Of a stretch of DNA of 64,000 bases, positions 1-8,950 are shown in pieces. Where the stretch lies: assembly GCA_948144175.1 (NCBI GenBank), contig CANXME010002158.1:124001-188000 (forward strand), given 5' to 3'. The notes under the pieces are model-generated. The model ran no database searches, was not told where the DNA came from, and worked only from the letters and a program-made list of their open reading frames with translations. The stretch comes from Closterium sp. NIES-65. Its lineage: Eukaryota > Streptophyta > Zygnematophyceae > Desmidiales > Closteriaceae. Position numbers and translations under genes: made by a program. Positions within the stretch are counted from its first letter, which is position 1. The number at the start of each line of letters is the position of its first letter.

Positions 1-113
1 GGACGTGGACATGGACGTGGACGTACACGTGCACGTGGAAGTGGACATGGTTGTGGACGTGGACGTGAACGTGGACGTGGACGTGGACATGGTCGTGGAC
101 GTGGACCTGGACA
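1..113. repeat. GGACGT-like hexanucleotide tandem repeat (partial)
   Basis: The first ~110 bases are a degenerate 6-bp repeat (GGACGT with variants GGACAT, GTACAC, GTGCAC, GGTCGT, GAACGT). It continues off the left edge and passes into the 17-bp satellite around GGACAGGAGCGTGCC. The run encodes an alternating Val-Asp peptide in one frame, which is a by-product of the period. It does not resemble common telomere hexamers or heptamers. Confidence 0.8.
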
Positions 114-2004
114 GGAGCGTGCCTGGTCTACGACCGTGCCTGGTCCAGGAGCTTGCCTGGTCTAGGAGCTTGCCCGATATGGAGCTTGCCTGGTCCAGGA
201 ACTTGCCTTGTCCAGGAACGTGCCTGGTCCAGGAGCTTGCCTGGTCCATGAACGTGCCTGGTCCAGGAGCTTGCCTGGTCTAGGAACTTGCCTGGTCCAG
301 GAACGTGCCTGGTCCAGGAGCTTGCCTGGTCCAGGAACGTGCCTGGTCCAGGAGCTTGCCTGGTCTAGGAGCTTGCCTGATCTGGAGCTTGCCTGGTCCA
401 AGAGCTTGCCTGGTCCACGAGCCTGCCTGGTCCAAGAGCTTGCCTGGTCCAGGAACGTGCCTCGTCCACGAGCGTGCCTGGTCCAGGAGCTTGCCTGGTC
501 CAGGAGCTTGCCTGGTCCAAGAGCTTGCCAGGTCCAAGAGCTTGCCTGGTCCAGGAGCTTGCGTGGTCCATGAGCTTGCCTGGTTTAGGAGCTTGCTTGG
601 TCCACAAGCTTGCCTGGTCCAAGAGCTTGCCTCGTCCAGGAGCATGCCTGGTCCAAGAGCTTGCGTGGTCCTGGAGCTTGCCTTGTTCGGGAGCGTGCCT
701 GGTCCACGAGCGTGCCTGGTCCAGGAGCTTCTTGGTCCAGGAGCTTGCCTTGTCCAGGAGCTTGCCTGGTCCCTGAGCGTGCCTGGTCCACGAGCCTGCC
801 TGGTCCAAGAGCTTGCGTGGTCTAAGAGCGTGCCTAGTCCACGAGCGTGCCTTGTCCAGGAGCTTGCCTGGTCCATGAGCTTGCCTGGCCCAGAAGCTTG
901 CCTGGTCCAGGAGCTTGCTTGATCCAGGAGCATGCCTGGTTCAGGAGCTTGCCTGGTCCAGGAGCTTGCCTGGTCCTAGAGCGTGCCTGGTCCAGGAGCT
1001 TGCCTAGTCCAGGAGCTTGCTTGGTCCAGAAGCGTGCATGGTGCAAGAGCTTGCCTGGTCTAGGAGCGTGCCTGGTACAAGAGCATGCGTGGTCCCGGAG
1101 CTTGCCTTGTCCAGGAGCTTGCCTGGTCCAGGAGCGTGCTTGGTCTAGGAGCTTGCTTGGTTCAGGAGCATGCCTCGTCCACGAGCGTGCCTAGTCTAGG
1201 AGCTTGCTTGGTTCAGGAGCTTGCCTGGTCTAGGAGCTTGCCTGGTCCAGGAGCGTGCCCGGTCCAGGAGTGTGCCTAGTCCACGAGCTTGCTTTGTCTA
1301 GAAGCCTGCCTGATCACAGAGCTTGCCTAGTCTAGGAGCTTGCCTGGTGCAGGAGCTTGCCTGGTCCAGGAGCTTGCCTAGTCTAGGAGCGTGCCTGGTT
1401 CATGAGCTTGACTGGTCCAGGAGCTTGCCTGGTCCAAGAGCTTGCGTGGTCCAAGCTTGCGTGGTCCTGGAGCTTGCCTGGTCCAGGTGCTTGCCTGGTC
1501 TAGGAGCTTGCCTAGTCCAGGAACTTGCGTGGTTCACGAGCGTGCCTGGTCCACGAGTTTGCCTGGTCCAGAAGCTTGCCTGGTCCAGGAGCTTGCTTGG
1601 TCCAAGAGTTTGCCTGGTCCAGGAGCTTGCTTGGTCCATGAGCTTGTCTGGTCCAGGAGCGTGCCTGGTCCACGAGTTTGCCTGGTCTAGAAGCTTGCCT
1701 GGTCCAGGAGCTTGCCTAGTCCAAGAGCTTGCCTAGTCCAGGAGCTTGCCTGGTCCAGAAGCTTGCCTAGTCCACTAGCTTGCCTGGTCCAAGAGCTTGC
1801 TTGGTCCAAGAGCTTGCGTGGTCCAAGAGCTTGCCTGGTCCAGGAGCTTGCCTGGTCTAGGGGCTTGCCTATTCCAGGAGCTTGCCTGGTCCAGGAGCGT
1901 GCATGGTCCACGAGTTTGCCTGGTCAAGAAGCTTGGGTGGTCCAGGAGCTTGCCTGGTCCAAGAGTTTGCCTGGTCGAGGAGCTTGCCTGGTCCAGGAGC
2001 TTGC
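114..2004 (+). repeat. 17-bp satellite array, + orientation, left segment
   Basis: About 110 tandem copies of a 17-bp unit with consensus GCCTGGTCCAGGAGCTT on the + strand. The core CCTGG-T-CCAGG is an inverted repeat around one unpaired base, and the AGCT at the monomer joint is a second palindrome. Common variants are CCTAG for CCTGG, CTAGG for CCAGG, CCAAG for CCAGG, CTTGG for CCTGG, and GAGCGTGCC for GAGCTTGCC. Because 17 is not a multiple of 3, reading frames rotate and give a meaningless 17-residue peptide repeat. The segment stops exactly at the retrotransposon target duplication and resumes beyond it in the same orientation. Confidence 0.95.
2000..2004. other. Target site duplication CTTGC, left copy
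   Basis: CTTGC directly precedes the TG that opens the left LTR and matches the five bases directly after the CA that closes the right LTR. Five bases is the usual duplication length for Ty1/copia integrases. The sequence belongs to the 17-bp monomer (AGCTTGCCTGG), so the element landed inside the satellite. CTTGC occurs in most monomers, but the exact fit at both LTR edges makes this assignment firm. Confidence 0.93.
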
Positions 2005-2540
2005 TGCGGAGATAACTACTACAACGGGAGCTAGACTACTGGCTAGGCACGTGTGCTCGTGTGATCTCTGCGCTCGTTGGTCCTTAGACGTTTTCCTAGT
2101 GCTAACACTGCTTGCTAGTTCACGGGGCAATTTGGCAAGAGTTTCACTAAGAAAAGATCACAACAATGGTACAATGAAGTTGGCAATGCAAGACTACATC
2201 AGAGCTAGCATTCAGGTTGGTCAACTGCCAGCACAGCATGGTCGACTGCATTCCAACACGACTTGATCGACCGCGCTCCAGCAGAGCAAAGTCGACAGCT
2301 TGCCAATGCTTCAGGTCGACGGTGTGCCAGCAGTGCACCCGCTTTGCAGGTGCGTGCAGATGATTGGTATGCCGAGCCTCATCACCTGCACAGCACACAC
2401 ACACCACGTCAGCCTCGGGCTGACGGCTACCTCTGATCTGCCACGACGACCTCGTGATACCACCACCAAGGTCGGTCTCGCCAGCTTCGCCTGGGCGACC
2501 GTCGCACTCCTCCGCAGCACTTCGTCACCCAGGTAACCTG

Positions 2541-2926
2541 GTCGACCGGGCAACCACATCGACCAGCAACTCCCGTACGTGTCCGTCGACCTCCCAAGTC
2601 GACGACCACCTCGTTGTCGACCTCACCGGGTCGACCATGCCCCTCGGTCGACGACCATGTCACTCGACGCCCGACTGCTCGACGCCCGACTGCTCGACGT
2701 CCTGACTGCTCGACGTCCTGCTACTCGACGTCGACCCCTCCTTCGTCGACCACCGGTCCAGTCAACCACCCGCAGGTCGACCAGCACATCAGCCGACCAC
2801 CAAAGTCGGCTTCCCAAGTTGACGTCCTCCGCAGGTCGACGCTTAAGTCGACCTCCCCGAAGTTGGCGCCACCCCGAAGTCGGCGCCCGTGCAGTGGTCC
2901 CCGTGCAGGTCGACCTCCTCGTCGAC
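2541..2926. promoter_or_regulatory. GTCGAC-dense segment of the left LTR
   Basis: The palindrome GTCGAC starts at 2541, 2585, 2598, 2616, 2630, 2647, 2730, 2745, 2776, 2835, 2847, 2909 and 2921, with three more at 2241, 2291 and 2315. Sixteen copies in about 1 kb compares with roughly 0.25 expected for a random 6-mer. The dense cluster lies in the coding-strand first half of the LTR, where U3 promoter or enhancer elements are expected. A regulatory role is inference; compositional bias or simple duplication could also contribute. Confidence 0.45.
2663..2735. repeat. 15/16-bp minisatellite inside the left LTR
   Basis: Four to five tandem units based on CTCGACGCCCGACTG (units at 2663-2677, 2678-2692, 2693-2708 and 2709-2723, then a partial unit). 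The third unit carries one extra base. The same array is present in the right LTR (9073-9145), so it predates this insertion and belongs to the family's LTR. Confidence 0.8.
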
Positions 2927-3027
2927 CAGCTCGCCCACTGCTGCAGGTCAGCTGCTCCCCTAACACCCGACCACGATGTCGGCTCCGCCCAAGCGTGGAC
3001 GGGGCCAACATACAACTCCCGTTGACA

Positions 3028-3037
3028 CTCCCCTGCC
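3028..3037 (-). other. Candidate polypurine tract (plus-strand DNA primer)
   Basis: On the coding strand GGCAGGGGAG directly precedes the TG of the 3' LTR, the position required for the RNase H-resistant primer of second-strand synthesis. It is short and interrupted by one C. A second purine run, GAGGGGGA, lies at 3052-3059 and could be an accessory tract. Confidence 0.7.
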
Positions 3038-3158
3038 GCGTTCACGCTTGGTCCCCCTCAAGTCCACTCGGCAGTACTCCTCGGAGAATAGCTCGTCGAC
3101 GTGCACCCAACACACCGCACGTCGTCCACCGCACCAGCCATGCAAGAGGGCATGGCAC
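3028..3158 (-). other. 3' untranslated stretch of the element
   Basis: 131 bp between the Gag-Pol stop codon and the 3' LTR. Apart from the purine tracts nothing recognisable is present, and no env-like frame fits here. Confidence 0.7.
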
Positions 3159-6100
3159 CTACTGCTGCACGTCGTTGTCGCCGTCGCCCACGTCGGCCAA
3201 GCGCACCTGGCCGATTGCGACGGAGCACCGGTTGAAGGCCGGATAGTGCAGGGCCTTCGTCAGGAAGTCGGCCGGCTGCTCAGTGGTTGGGATGTACCTC
3301 AACGAGAACTTCCCGCGCTTCACCATGTGCTGCAGCCAGGCCTGTCGCCGCTCCATGTGCTTGAGGTTGCCCGTCAACCCCATGCCCTCGGCGACTGAGA
3401 TAGCCGACTTGTTGTCCACCCAAAGGACGGTCGGCTTCCCGGCATCCAGCTGCCGGAACTCTGCAAGGAGGAAACGAAGTCGACGTCCTTCTTTGCCGGC
3501 TTCGGTGGCTGCCACGTACTCCGACTCAGTCGACGACAACGTCGCACACTTGATGCGCTGGCTCGACCAGGAGACTGCAGCCCCTCCATAGACGAACACG
3601 TAGCCACTCGTGCTCGTCCTGTTCTGCTTGTCACCGGCGTCGTCGGCGTCCACGTAGCCGACCAGGTCCAGCGACTCAGGTCCACCGCCGAACTCCAGAG
3701 CGGTGTCACGCGTATTGGCGAGGTAGACGAGGCAGCGGTCGACCTCACGCCAGTGCTGGTCGCTCCTCACCGTGAGACCGCTCCCCAGCTTGCTGCAGGC
3801 GAAGGCGATGTCCGGCCTCGTCGTCATTGCCGCGAACTGCAGCGAGCCGACCTTCTGCCGGTACTCCTCCTCTTGCCGCTCCTGTGCCTCCTCATCATCG
3901 AACGTGAGCTCAGCGTAGGCGGCGACAGAGACCGGCGTCTTCGGGGTGCGCCCGGTCTGCTCCTCGTCGATGAAGCGCGTACGCAGCTTGTCGGCGTAGC
4001 CCTGCTGGTGCAGCCACAGCTTCCCCGCCGACCTGTCGCGGACGATCTCCAGCCCGAGGTACTTCTGCACCGGCGAGATCTCACGCAGCTCGAAGGCGGC
4101 TTCCAGCAGCTCCTTCAGCTCCTTCAACATCGCGGTGCTACTGCTGGCGGCAAGTAGGTCGTCGACGTAGACCAGCACCCAGCAGGCCACTCCGTCCTCT
4201 CCGACCTTGCAGTAGAGAGCCTCGTCGACCTGGCTCTTCTTCCACCCGGCGCCGACCAGCACGTCATTGAGCGCCAAGTACCACAGCAGCGGCGACTGCT
4301 TTAGCCCGTACAGGCTCTTCAGCAGCTTGCACACCCGGCCGATCCCGTCGTTGAAGTAGTCTGGCTGGGACATGTAGAGCACCCTGTCGAGCTTGCTCTG
4401 CAAGAAGGCGTTCTTCATGTCGAGCTGCATCAGGTTGAGGTTGCGGACGACGACGATACTGAGGAAGATCCTCAGCGTGACGTAGCTGCCCACCGGCGCA
4501 AACGTCTCGTCGTAGTCGGCGCCATACACCTGCGTGAAGCCCTTCACCACCAGCCTCGCCTTTTCGCGCTCGACGGTGTCGTCGACGTGGTACTTCGTCG
4601 TCAACACCCACCGGTTCTTCATGACGTTCACTCCCGGCGGACGTTCGACCAACTCCCACGTTCCCATGTTGAGGAGGCTGCGAATCTCCTCCTCCATGGC
4701 GGCCTTCACTGCCGGGCCCTTCCAGCTCGCCAACGCCTCCTTCACCGTCATCGTCGAGATGTCCCAACGGTGCTCGGGGTCGGCTAACATGTCGGGGTCG
4801 AGCTCTGGAAACTCTTCATCCTCCTCGGCATCGTCGTACAGCAGGTTGTCGGCCTCATCGTCCACGTCGTACACCGTGGTGAAGGCAGCGGGGACGAAGA
4901 AGTCAGGCGGCCTCCGAAGTCGGCCTGAACGCCGTGGTCCTGGCTGGACCTCCTCGGCGTCCCCTCCATCATTGCCGCTGCCCTCGACGTCCTGCTGCTC
5001 GTCAGCCGGCGTCCCAGCCGACTTCTCCCCTATGGTCGGCTCCCCTGCCGACTGCCCGGTCGCCGACTGCTCCTTGGTCGGCGTCATTGCTGCCTGCTCC
5101 TCTGCTGGCCGCTGGTCCTCGACCTGCTTCTCGACCTGCTCCTCCCCTGTCGACGTCGACTGCAAGCCCACGTCGCCCTGCCGCTCGTCGCGTCGGCCAC
5201 CGGCGATGCATTTGGCCGAAGGCGGCGTCGCACCACTCCCCTCATCGCCGGAGGCCGACACCGAGGTCAGCCGACGCAGATCGACCACGAGGGGAGGGGC
5301 GGGGGTCGCAGGAGGAGGAGCAGGGGGGCGGACGTCCTCGACGTCCTGTACAGAAAGCTCACCGATCTCGGCAAGCAGTGGCAGCGTCGCCGACGAGGTG
5401 TCAGATGGCGGAGTGAGGGACGAACGGCCGGACACCGACCCGGACGCCGTTTTCCACTCGGCCAGCGACATCTCCTCGTAGAACACCACGTCCGACGTGG
5501 TGACCACCCGGTCGGTGTCGACGTCGAGGAGCTCCCAGCCCTTGCTCGCCGCCGACACGCCAAGGTGCAGACCCCACTTTGCCTTCGGCTGCAGCTTCCC
5601 ACCACGCTGCTGCTCGGGGACTAAGAACTGCGCCATGCAGCCCCACACCCGCGCCAGCGACAAGTCGGGCTTCTTCCCGGTCAGCAGTTGGTACGGCGTC
5701 GTCCCCGGCGGCAGCGTCGACCTCTCAAGGCAGTTGCGGACCCAGACGGCCTGCCGGAGAGCGAGGTGCCACCAGTGGTGCTGCACGCCCATGTGCAACA
5801 GCATTGTCCGCACCGACTCAACTACCGTCCGCATCTCCCGCTCCGCCATGCTGTTCTGCTGCGGGGTGTATGGGCAAGTCAGGTCGTGGACGATCCCTTT
5901 GTCGTTCACGAAGTCGATGAACTGCTTCCCGAGGAACTCCCCTCCCCGGTCAGAGCGCAGCATCAACACCGACTTCTTCGTCTGCCGCTCAGCCACCGCC
6001 AGCCACTGCACAAACACCGGCAACGCGTCCGACTTCTTGGTGATCGGCTTCACCCACACGTAGCGGGTCTTGTGGTCCTTCAGCAACAAGAAGTACAGGC

Positions 6101-8309
6101 TGCCATCCTTGGCAGCCATGCGGAACGGCCCGCACAAGTCGATGTGCACGACTGCCAGCACATCGTCGGCGTCGGAGCCTTGGTCGGGGAAGGTGTGCCG
6201 CGCCAGCTTCCCGCCGACGCACAAGACACACGGGGAGTCGGCGCCCGTCGCCGACTTGAGATCCAACCCAATGGCGACCTCGTTCTTCGCCGAGCTCCGT
6301 ATGGTGTCCATGCCGACATGTGCAAGCCTCGCATGCATTCGGTCCGGTGTCGACTTCGTTGTTGAGACAATCGCCCGCAGGGCCACAACCTCCGGCGTTG
6401 TCGACGTCGACCTCGTTGGGCAGGGACGCAGGTCGGTGCAGAGGACACGCCCGGAGTACGTCGCCCGTCCGAGCACTTCTCCCGTTGCCGAGACGAGCAG
6501 CATCCCGTCGCCGTCCTCTTGCAGCTTCACACCGTGCTCCTTCAGCTGGCCAGACGACAGCAAGTTCGCCCGCACACCCGGGACGTACAGCACGTCGGGG
6601 ATGAGCACCTGCTTCCCGGCCTCCCCTTGCAGAGCGATGGTGCCGCGGCCCTGGACATCCTGCAGCGCCCCATTGAAGCCGCGCACGTGCTTGATGAAGC
6701 CGCTCGGCTGCAGGTCGACGAAGGCTTCCTTCGTCCCCATCAGGTGGTGGGAGCAACCGCTGTCGAGCAGGACCACCGCCGGGTTCGCCTGCACAGCCGC
6801 CGCCACCGCCTGGAAGTTCTCCCCAGCCTCCGGCGCCAGAGAGACGGTCGGCTCCACGATGCCGACCAGTGAGCACGACGCCGTCTTGTCGTCCCGCGCC
6901 TTGCCGCCAGCAGGGGAGTCGGCGTCCTTCGCCGAAGTCGACGTCTTGGTCGACTGCTTCTCCTTGCGCGGCCGATTTCCTCCTCGACGGGGACGACGAC
7001 TGTCAGACCTCCCGCGGCCTCCCTTGTCGTCGTCGTCGGAGTCACTGCGGTCGGGGCACTCGAAGGAGAGGTGGTCGGGGTCGCCGCACAGCCAGCACTC
7101 CCGTCGTCGACCTCCTCCTCCTCGACCGCTGTTCTTGGTCGACTTCTTCTTGTCGACCTCCTTGGCCGACTTCCAGCCACCGCTCCCGCCGCCACCAGAC
7201 TGTCCGCGCTCTCCTGGTCGGCCTCCTTGCTTCGCCGGGGCGACGAAGTTGGCCTGCGCCAAGAGTTCCTGCGACCGCTCAGCCTCCTGCATCGCCTCGT
7301 TCTGCAGGATGTACGAGGTCAAGTTGTCCTCGTTGAGCGTCGCCCTCGTGCCCGGCGCCATGGACAGCCGCTTCAGGAGGTTGTAGCTGTTGGAGAGTCC
7401 CTGCATGACATGGGTGATGTACGATGCCGTGGAGTACTGCGCGCCGGCCATCCTGATGGTGGCGAGAATTCGCCGGGCCCGGTTGCAGTAGTCGGTCGCT
7501 GTCTCATCGTCACCCATACGCAGGTGCGTCAGCTGTCCCTCCAGCTGGGCGATAAACAGGTCGTCGGTGACCTGGTACGTCGACTCGATGAAGTGCCACG
7601 CCCGGTGGCCGGCGTCGATGTACTCTCGGCACCACTTTAAGGCAATCTGCACCCCTGGCGAGCAGCACCGCGAGATGACCGTGAAGGTCAGCAGCTGCAC
7701 GGCGCGAAGCTCCGCCCTTAAGTCGGGGTGGTGCTCCCCACGCGTCGCCACGGTCCCTCGGGCGAAGCCGATCAGCCCGGCCATCTCCAGATGGGGCTCG
7801 ATAGCTTCTTTCCAGGTGAGAATGTCGGGTCGACCGACCAGTGGGGGGGTGACCGAGATCCTGTCCGGCGTGAACTTGAAGTAGCCGTAGCTCGGTGCAA
7901 TTCCACCTGCTGTCACCTGGGACGCCGACATCGGCGACAGCCCACTCCGTCGACCTCCGACGTCACCGTGCGAAGAGACTGCAGCCGCCGATGTCTGCAT
8001 CCCTCGCACCTGAACGCCGCCGACTTCACTGGCGTGTATCACACCTCTCTGCCTCGACATGCCTCCAGCACTACTATCGACTTGACCACCCCCGGCGTTG
8101 ACGCCCACGTCGACGCCGCCTTCGTTGTTCACCGGACGAGGAGAGGTAGGTTGAGACGGGTGCTCCGTCACCCACGTGGAGCGGAGTCCAGCCTCGACGA
8201 CCGCCCAGGGCAAGTCGCCATACTCATTGGCCTCATGCTTCCTCCTCGCGTTCTCCAACCGCGCCTCCAGGGTGTCCACCACCCCCGCGTCACCTACGGC
8301 TCCTACCAT
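3159..8309 (-). CDS. gag-pol: Ty1/copia Gag-Pol polyprotein, intact
   Basis: A 1,716-residue single-frame polyprotein that encodes all functions for retrotransposition: capsid formation, self-processing, cDNA synthesis and integration. Seen in order: a Gag region with a glycine-rich N-terminus (residues 1-400); a CX2CX4HX4C zinc knuckle (C405, C408, H413, C418); an aspartic protease D516-S-G; an integrase zinc finger H659/H664/C694/C697; an integrase core D724, D787, E823 with 35 residues between the last two; an acidic, Pro/Glu-rich linker (about 955-1180) containing RRSGRLRRPP; a reverse transcriptase (about 1217-1460) with D1297 and YVDD at 1381-1384; and RNase H (about 1548-1690) with D1554, the SSTESEY motif (1592-1598) and D1632. 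The start codon is the first ATG after an in-frame TAG and has A at -3 and G at +4. There is no gag/pol stop or frameshift, as in many copia elements, so how excess Gag is made is not visible. No catalytic residue is missing, so the element may be active. Confidence 0.97.
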   Translation of the reverse strand: MVGAVGDAGVVDTLEARLENARRKHEANEYGDLPWAVVEAGLRSTWVTEHPSQPTSPRPVNNEGGVDVGVNAGGGQVDSSAGGMSRQRGVIHASEVGGVQVRGMQTSAAAVSSHGDVGGRRSGLSPMSASQVTAGGIAPSYGYFKFTPDRISVTPPLVGRPDILTWKEAIEPHLEMAGLIGFARGTVATRGEHHPDLRAELRAVQLLTFTVISRCCSPGVQIALKWCREYIDAGHRAWHFIESTYQVTDDLFIAQLEGQLTHLRMGDDETATDYCNRARRILATIRMAGAQYSTASYITHVMQGLSNSYNLLKRLSMAPGTRATLNEDNLTSYILQNEAMQEAERSQELLAQANFVAPAKQGGRPGERGQSGGGGSGGWKSAKEVDKKKSTKNSGRGGGGRRRECWLCGDPDHLSFECPDRSDSDDDDKGGRGRSDSRRPRRGGNRPRKEKQSTKTSTSAKDADSPAGGKARDDKTASCSLVGIVEPTVSLAPEAGENFQAVAAAVQANPAVVLLDSGCSHHLMGTKEAFVDLQPSGFIKHVRGFNGALQDVQGRGTIALQGEAGKQVLIPDVLYVPGVRANLLSSGQLKEHGVKLQEDGDGMLLVSATGEVLGRATYSGRVLCTDLRPCPTRSTSTTPEVVALRAIVSTTKSTPDRMHARLAHVGMDTIRSSAKNEVAIGLDLKSATGADSPCVLCVGGKLARHTFPDQGSDADDVLAVVHIDLCGPFRMAAKDGSLYFLLLKDHKTRYVWVKPITKKSDALPVFVQWLAVAERQTKKSVLMLRSDRGGEFLGKQFIDFVNDKGIVHDLTCPYTPQQNSMAEREMRTVVESVRTMLLHMGVQHHWWHLALRQAVWVRNCLERSTLPPGTTPYQLLTGKKPDLSLARVWGCMAQFLVPEQQRGGKLQPKAKWGLHLGVSAASKGWELLDVDTDRVVTTSDVVFYEEMSLAEWKTASGSVSGRSSLTPPSDTSSATLPLLAEIGELSVQDVEDVRPPAPPPATPAPPLVVDLRRLTSVSASGDEGSGATPPSAKCIAGGRRDERQGDVGLQSTSTGEEQVEKQVEDQRPAEEQAAMTPTKEQSATGQSAGEPTIGEKSAGTPADEQQDVEGSGNDGGDAEEVQPGPRRSGRLRRPPDFFVPAAFTTVYDVDDEADNLLYDDAEEDEEFPELDPDMLADPEHRWDISTMTVKEALASWKGPAVKAAMEEEIRSLLNMGTWELVERPPGVNVMKNRWVLTTKYHVDDTVEREKARLVVKGFTQVYGADYDETFAPVGSYVTLRIFLSIVVVRNLNLMQLDMKNAFLQSKLDRVLYMSQPDYFNDGIGRVCKLLKSLYGLKQSPLLWYLALNDVLVGAGWKKSQVDEALYCKVGEDGVACWVLVYVDDLLAASSSTAMLKELKELLEAAFELREISPVQKYLGLEIVRDRSAGKLWLHQQGYADKLRTRFIDEEQTGRTPKTPVSVAAYAELTFDDEEAQERQEEEYRQKVGSLQFAAMTTRPDIAFACSKLGSGLTVRSDQHWREVDRCLVYLANTRDTALEFGGGPESLDLVGYVDADDAGDKQNRTSTSGYVFVYGGAAVSWSSQRIKCATLSSTESEYVAATEAGKEGRRLRFLLAEFRQLDAGKPTVLWVDNKSAISVAEGMGLTGNLKHMERRQAWLQHMVKRGKFSLRYIPTTEQPADFLTKALHYPAFNRCSVAIGQVRLADVGDGDNDVQQ

Positions 8310-8415
8310 AGTGACTACTGCACAGTTGCCGGCCTGTAACTACGAAAAAGGTAAGTGGTATCTACGTCGACCTGACTGAAAGGTAAGTCGTGTGCCGTCC
8401 ACGCTCACCGCACCA
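8310..8415 (-). other. 5' leader between 5' LTR and gag
   Basis: 106 bp containing the primer site at its LTR end and ending in the initiator ATG. An in-frame TAG lies 11 codons upstream of the ATG, which rules out an N-terminal extension in this frame. On the opposite (+) strand AAGGTAAGT occurs twice (8348-8356 and 8380-8388). It resembles a splice donor but is antisense to the element. Confidence 0.75.
8399..8415 (-). other. Candidate primer binding site (PBS)
   Basis: Coding-strand TGGTGCGGTGAGCGTGG starts with zero spacing after the CA of the 5' LTR. TGG at this position pairs with the CCA end of a tRNA, the normal minus-strand primer of LTR elements. The complement would be a tRNA 3' end finishing CACCGCACCA. 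It is not the TGGTATCAGAGC initiator-Met site common in plant copia elements, and I cannot name the tRNA. Confidence 0.7.
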
Positions 8416-8950
8416 TGCGGAGATAACTACTACAACAGAGCTAGACTACTGGCTAGGCACGTGTGCTCGTGTGATCTCTGCGTTCGTTGGTCCTTAGACG
8501 TTTTCCTAGTGCTAACACTGCTTGCTAGTTCACGGGGCAATTTGGCAAGAGTTTCACTAAGAAAAGATCACAACAATGGTACAATGAAGTTGGCAATGCA
8601 AGACTACATCAGAGCTAGCATTCAGGTTGGTCAACTGCCAGCACAGCATGGTCGACTGCATTCCAACACGACTTGATCGACCGCGCTCCAGCAGAGCAAA
8701 GTCGACAGCTTGCCAATGCTTCAGGTCGACGGTGTGCCAGCAGTGCACCCGCTTTGCAGGTGCGTGCAGATGATTGGTATGCCGAGCCTCATCACCTGCA
8801 CAGCACACACACACCACGTCAGCCTCGGGCTGACGGCTACCTCTGATCTGCCACGACGACCTCGTGATACCACCACCAAGGTCGGTCTCGCCAGCTTCGC
8901 CTGGGCGACCGTCGCACTCCTCCGCAGCACTTCGTCACCCAGGTAACCTG

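Larger units (their letters stand above)
2005..3027 (-). repeat. 3' LTR of the copia element (left copy)
   Basis: 1,023 bp. On the + strand it opens TGCGGAGATAAC and closes CCCGTTGACA, so on the coding strand it runs TGTCAACGGG...ATCTCCGCA with canonical TG...CA ends. It matches 8,416-9,437 except for transitions at or near 2,026, 2,073, 2,587, 2,933, 2,940, 2,950 and 2,982 and one extra base near 2,027. I found no convincing TATA box or AATAAA signal on the minus strand, so U3/R/U5 limits are not assigned. The right half is packed with GTCGAC. Short reading frames here are GC-rich shadows. Confidence 0.95.

Noticed and set aside
1..113. Telomeric repeat
   Set aside because: GGACGT variants do not match TTAGGG- or TTTAGGG-type telomeres and the run is degenerate.
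208..2266. Many 60-280 codon frames with a 17-residue repeat (LVQELAWSRSLPGPGAC and the reverse-strand equivalent)
   Set aside because: A direct consequence of a 17-bp tandem repeat read through three rotating frames, equally open on both strands. The same holds for 9.4-35.4 kb.
3028..3158. Envelope-like or extra 3' gene of the element
   Set aside because: Only 131 bp lie between the Gag-Pol stop and the 3' LTR, with no frame of useful size.
2311..3246. Several 60-210 codon frames in the LTR, repeated at 8,721-9,497
   Set aside because: They overlap in conflicting frames, have Arg/Pro/Ser-rich composition typical of GTCGAC-rich DNA, and match no known LTR-encoded protein.
6070..7386. 438-codon + strand frame inside the retrotransposon
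   Set aside because: Antisense shadow of the GC-rich Gag-Pol frame. It has no recognisable domain and overlaps the catalytic protease and zinc knuckle codons of the real gene.
8348..8388. Two AAGGTAAGT splice-donor-like sites on the + strand, 32 bp apart
   Set aside because: They lie antisense to the element and no + strand gene or acceptor is visible, so they are probably a small duplication in the leader.
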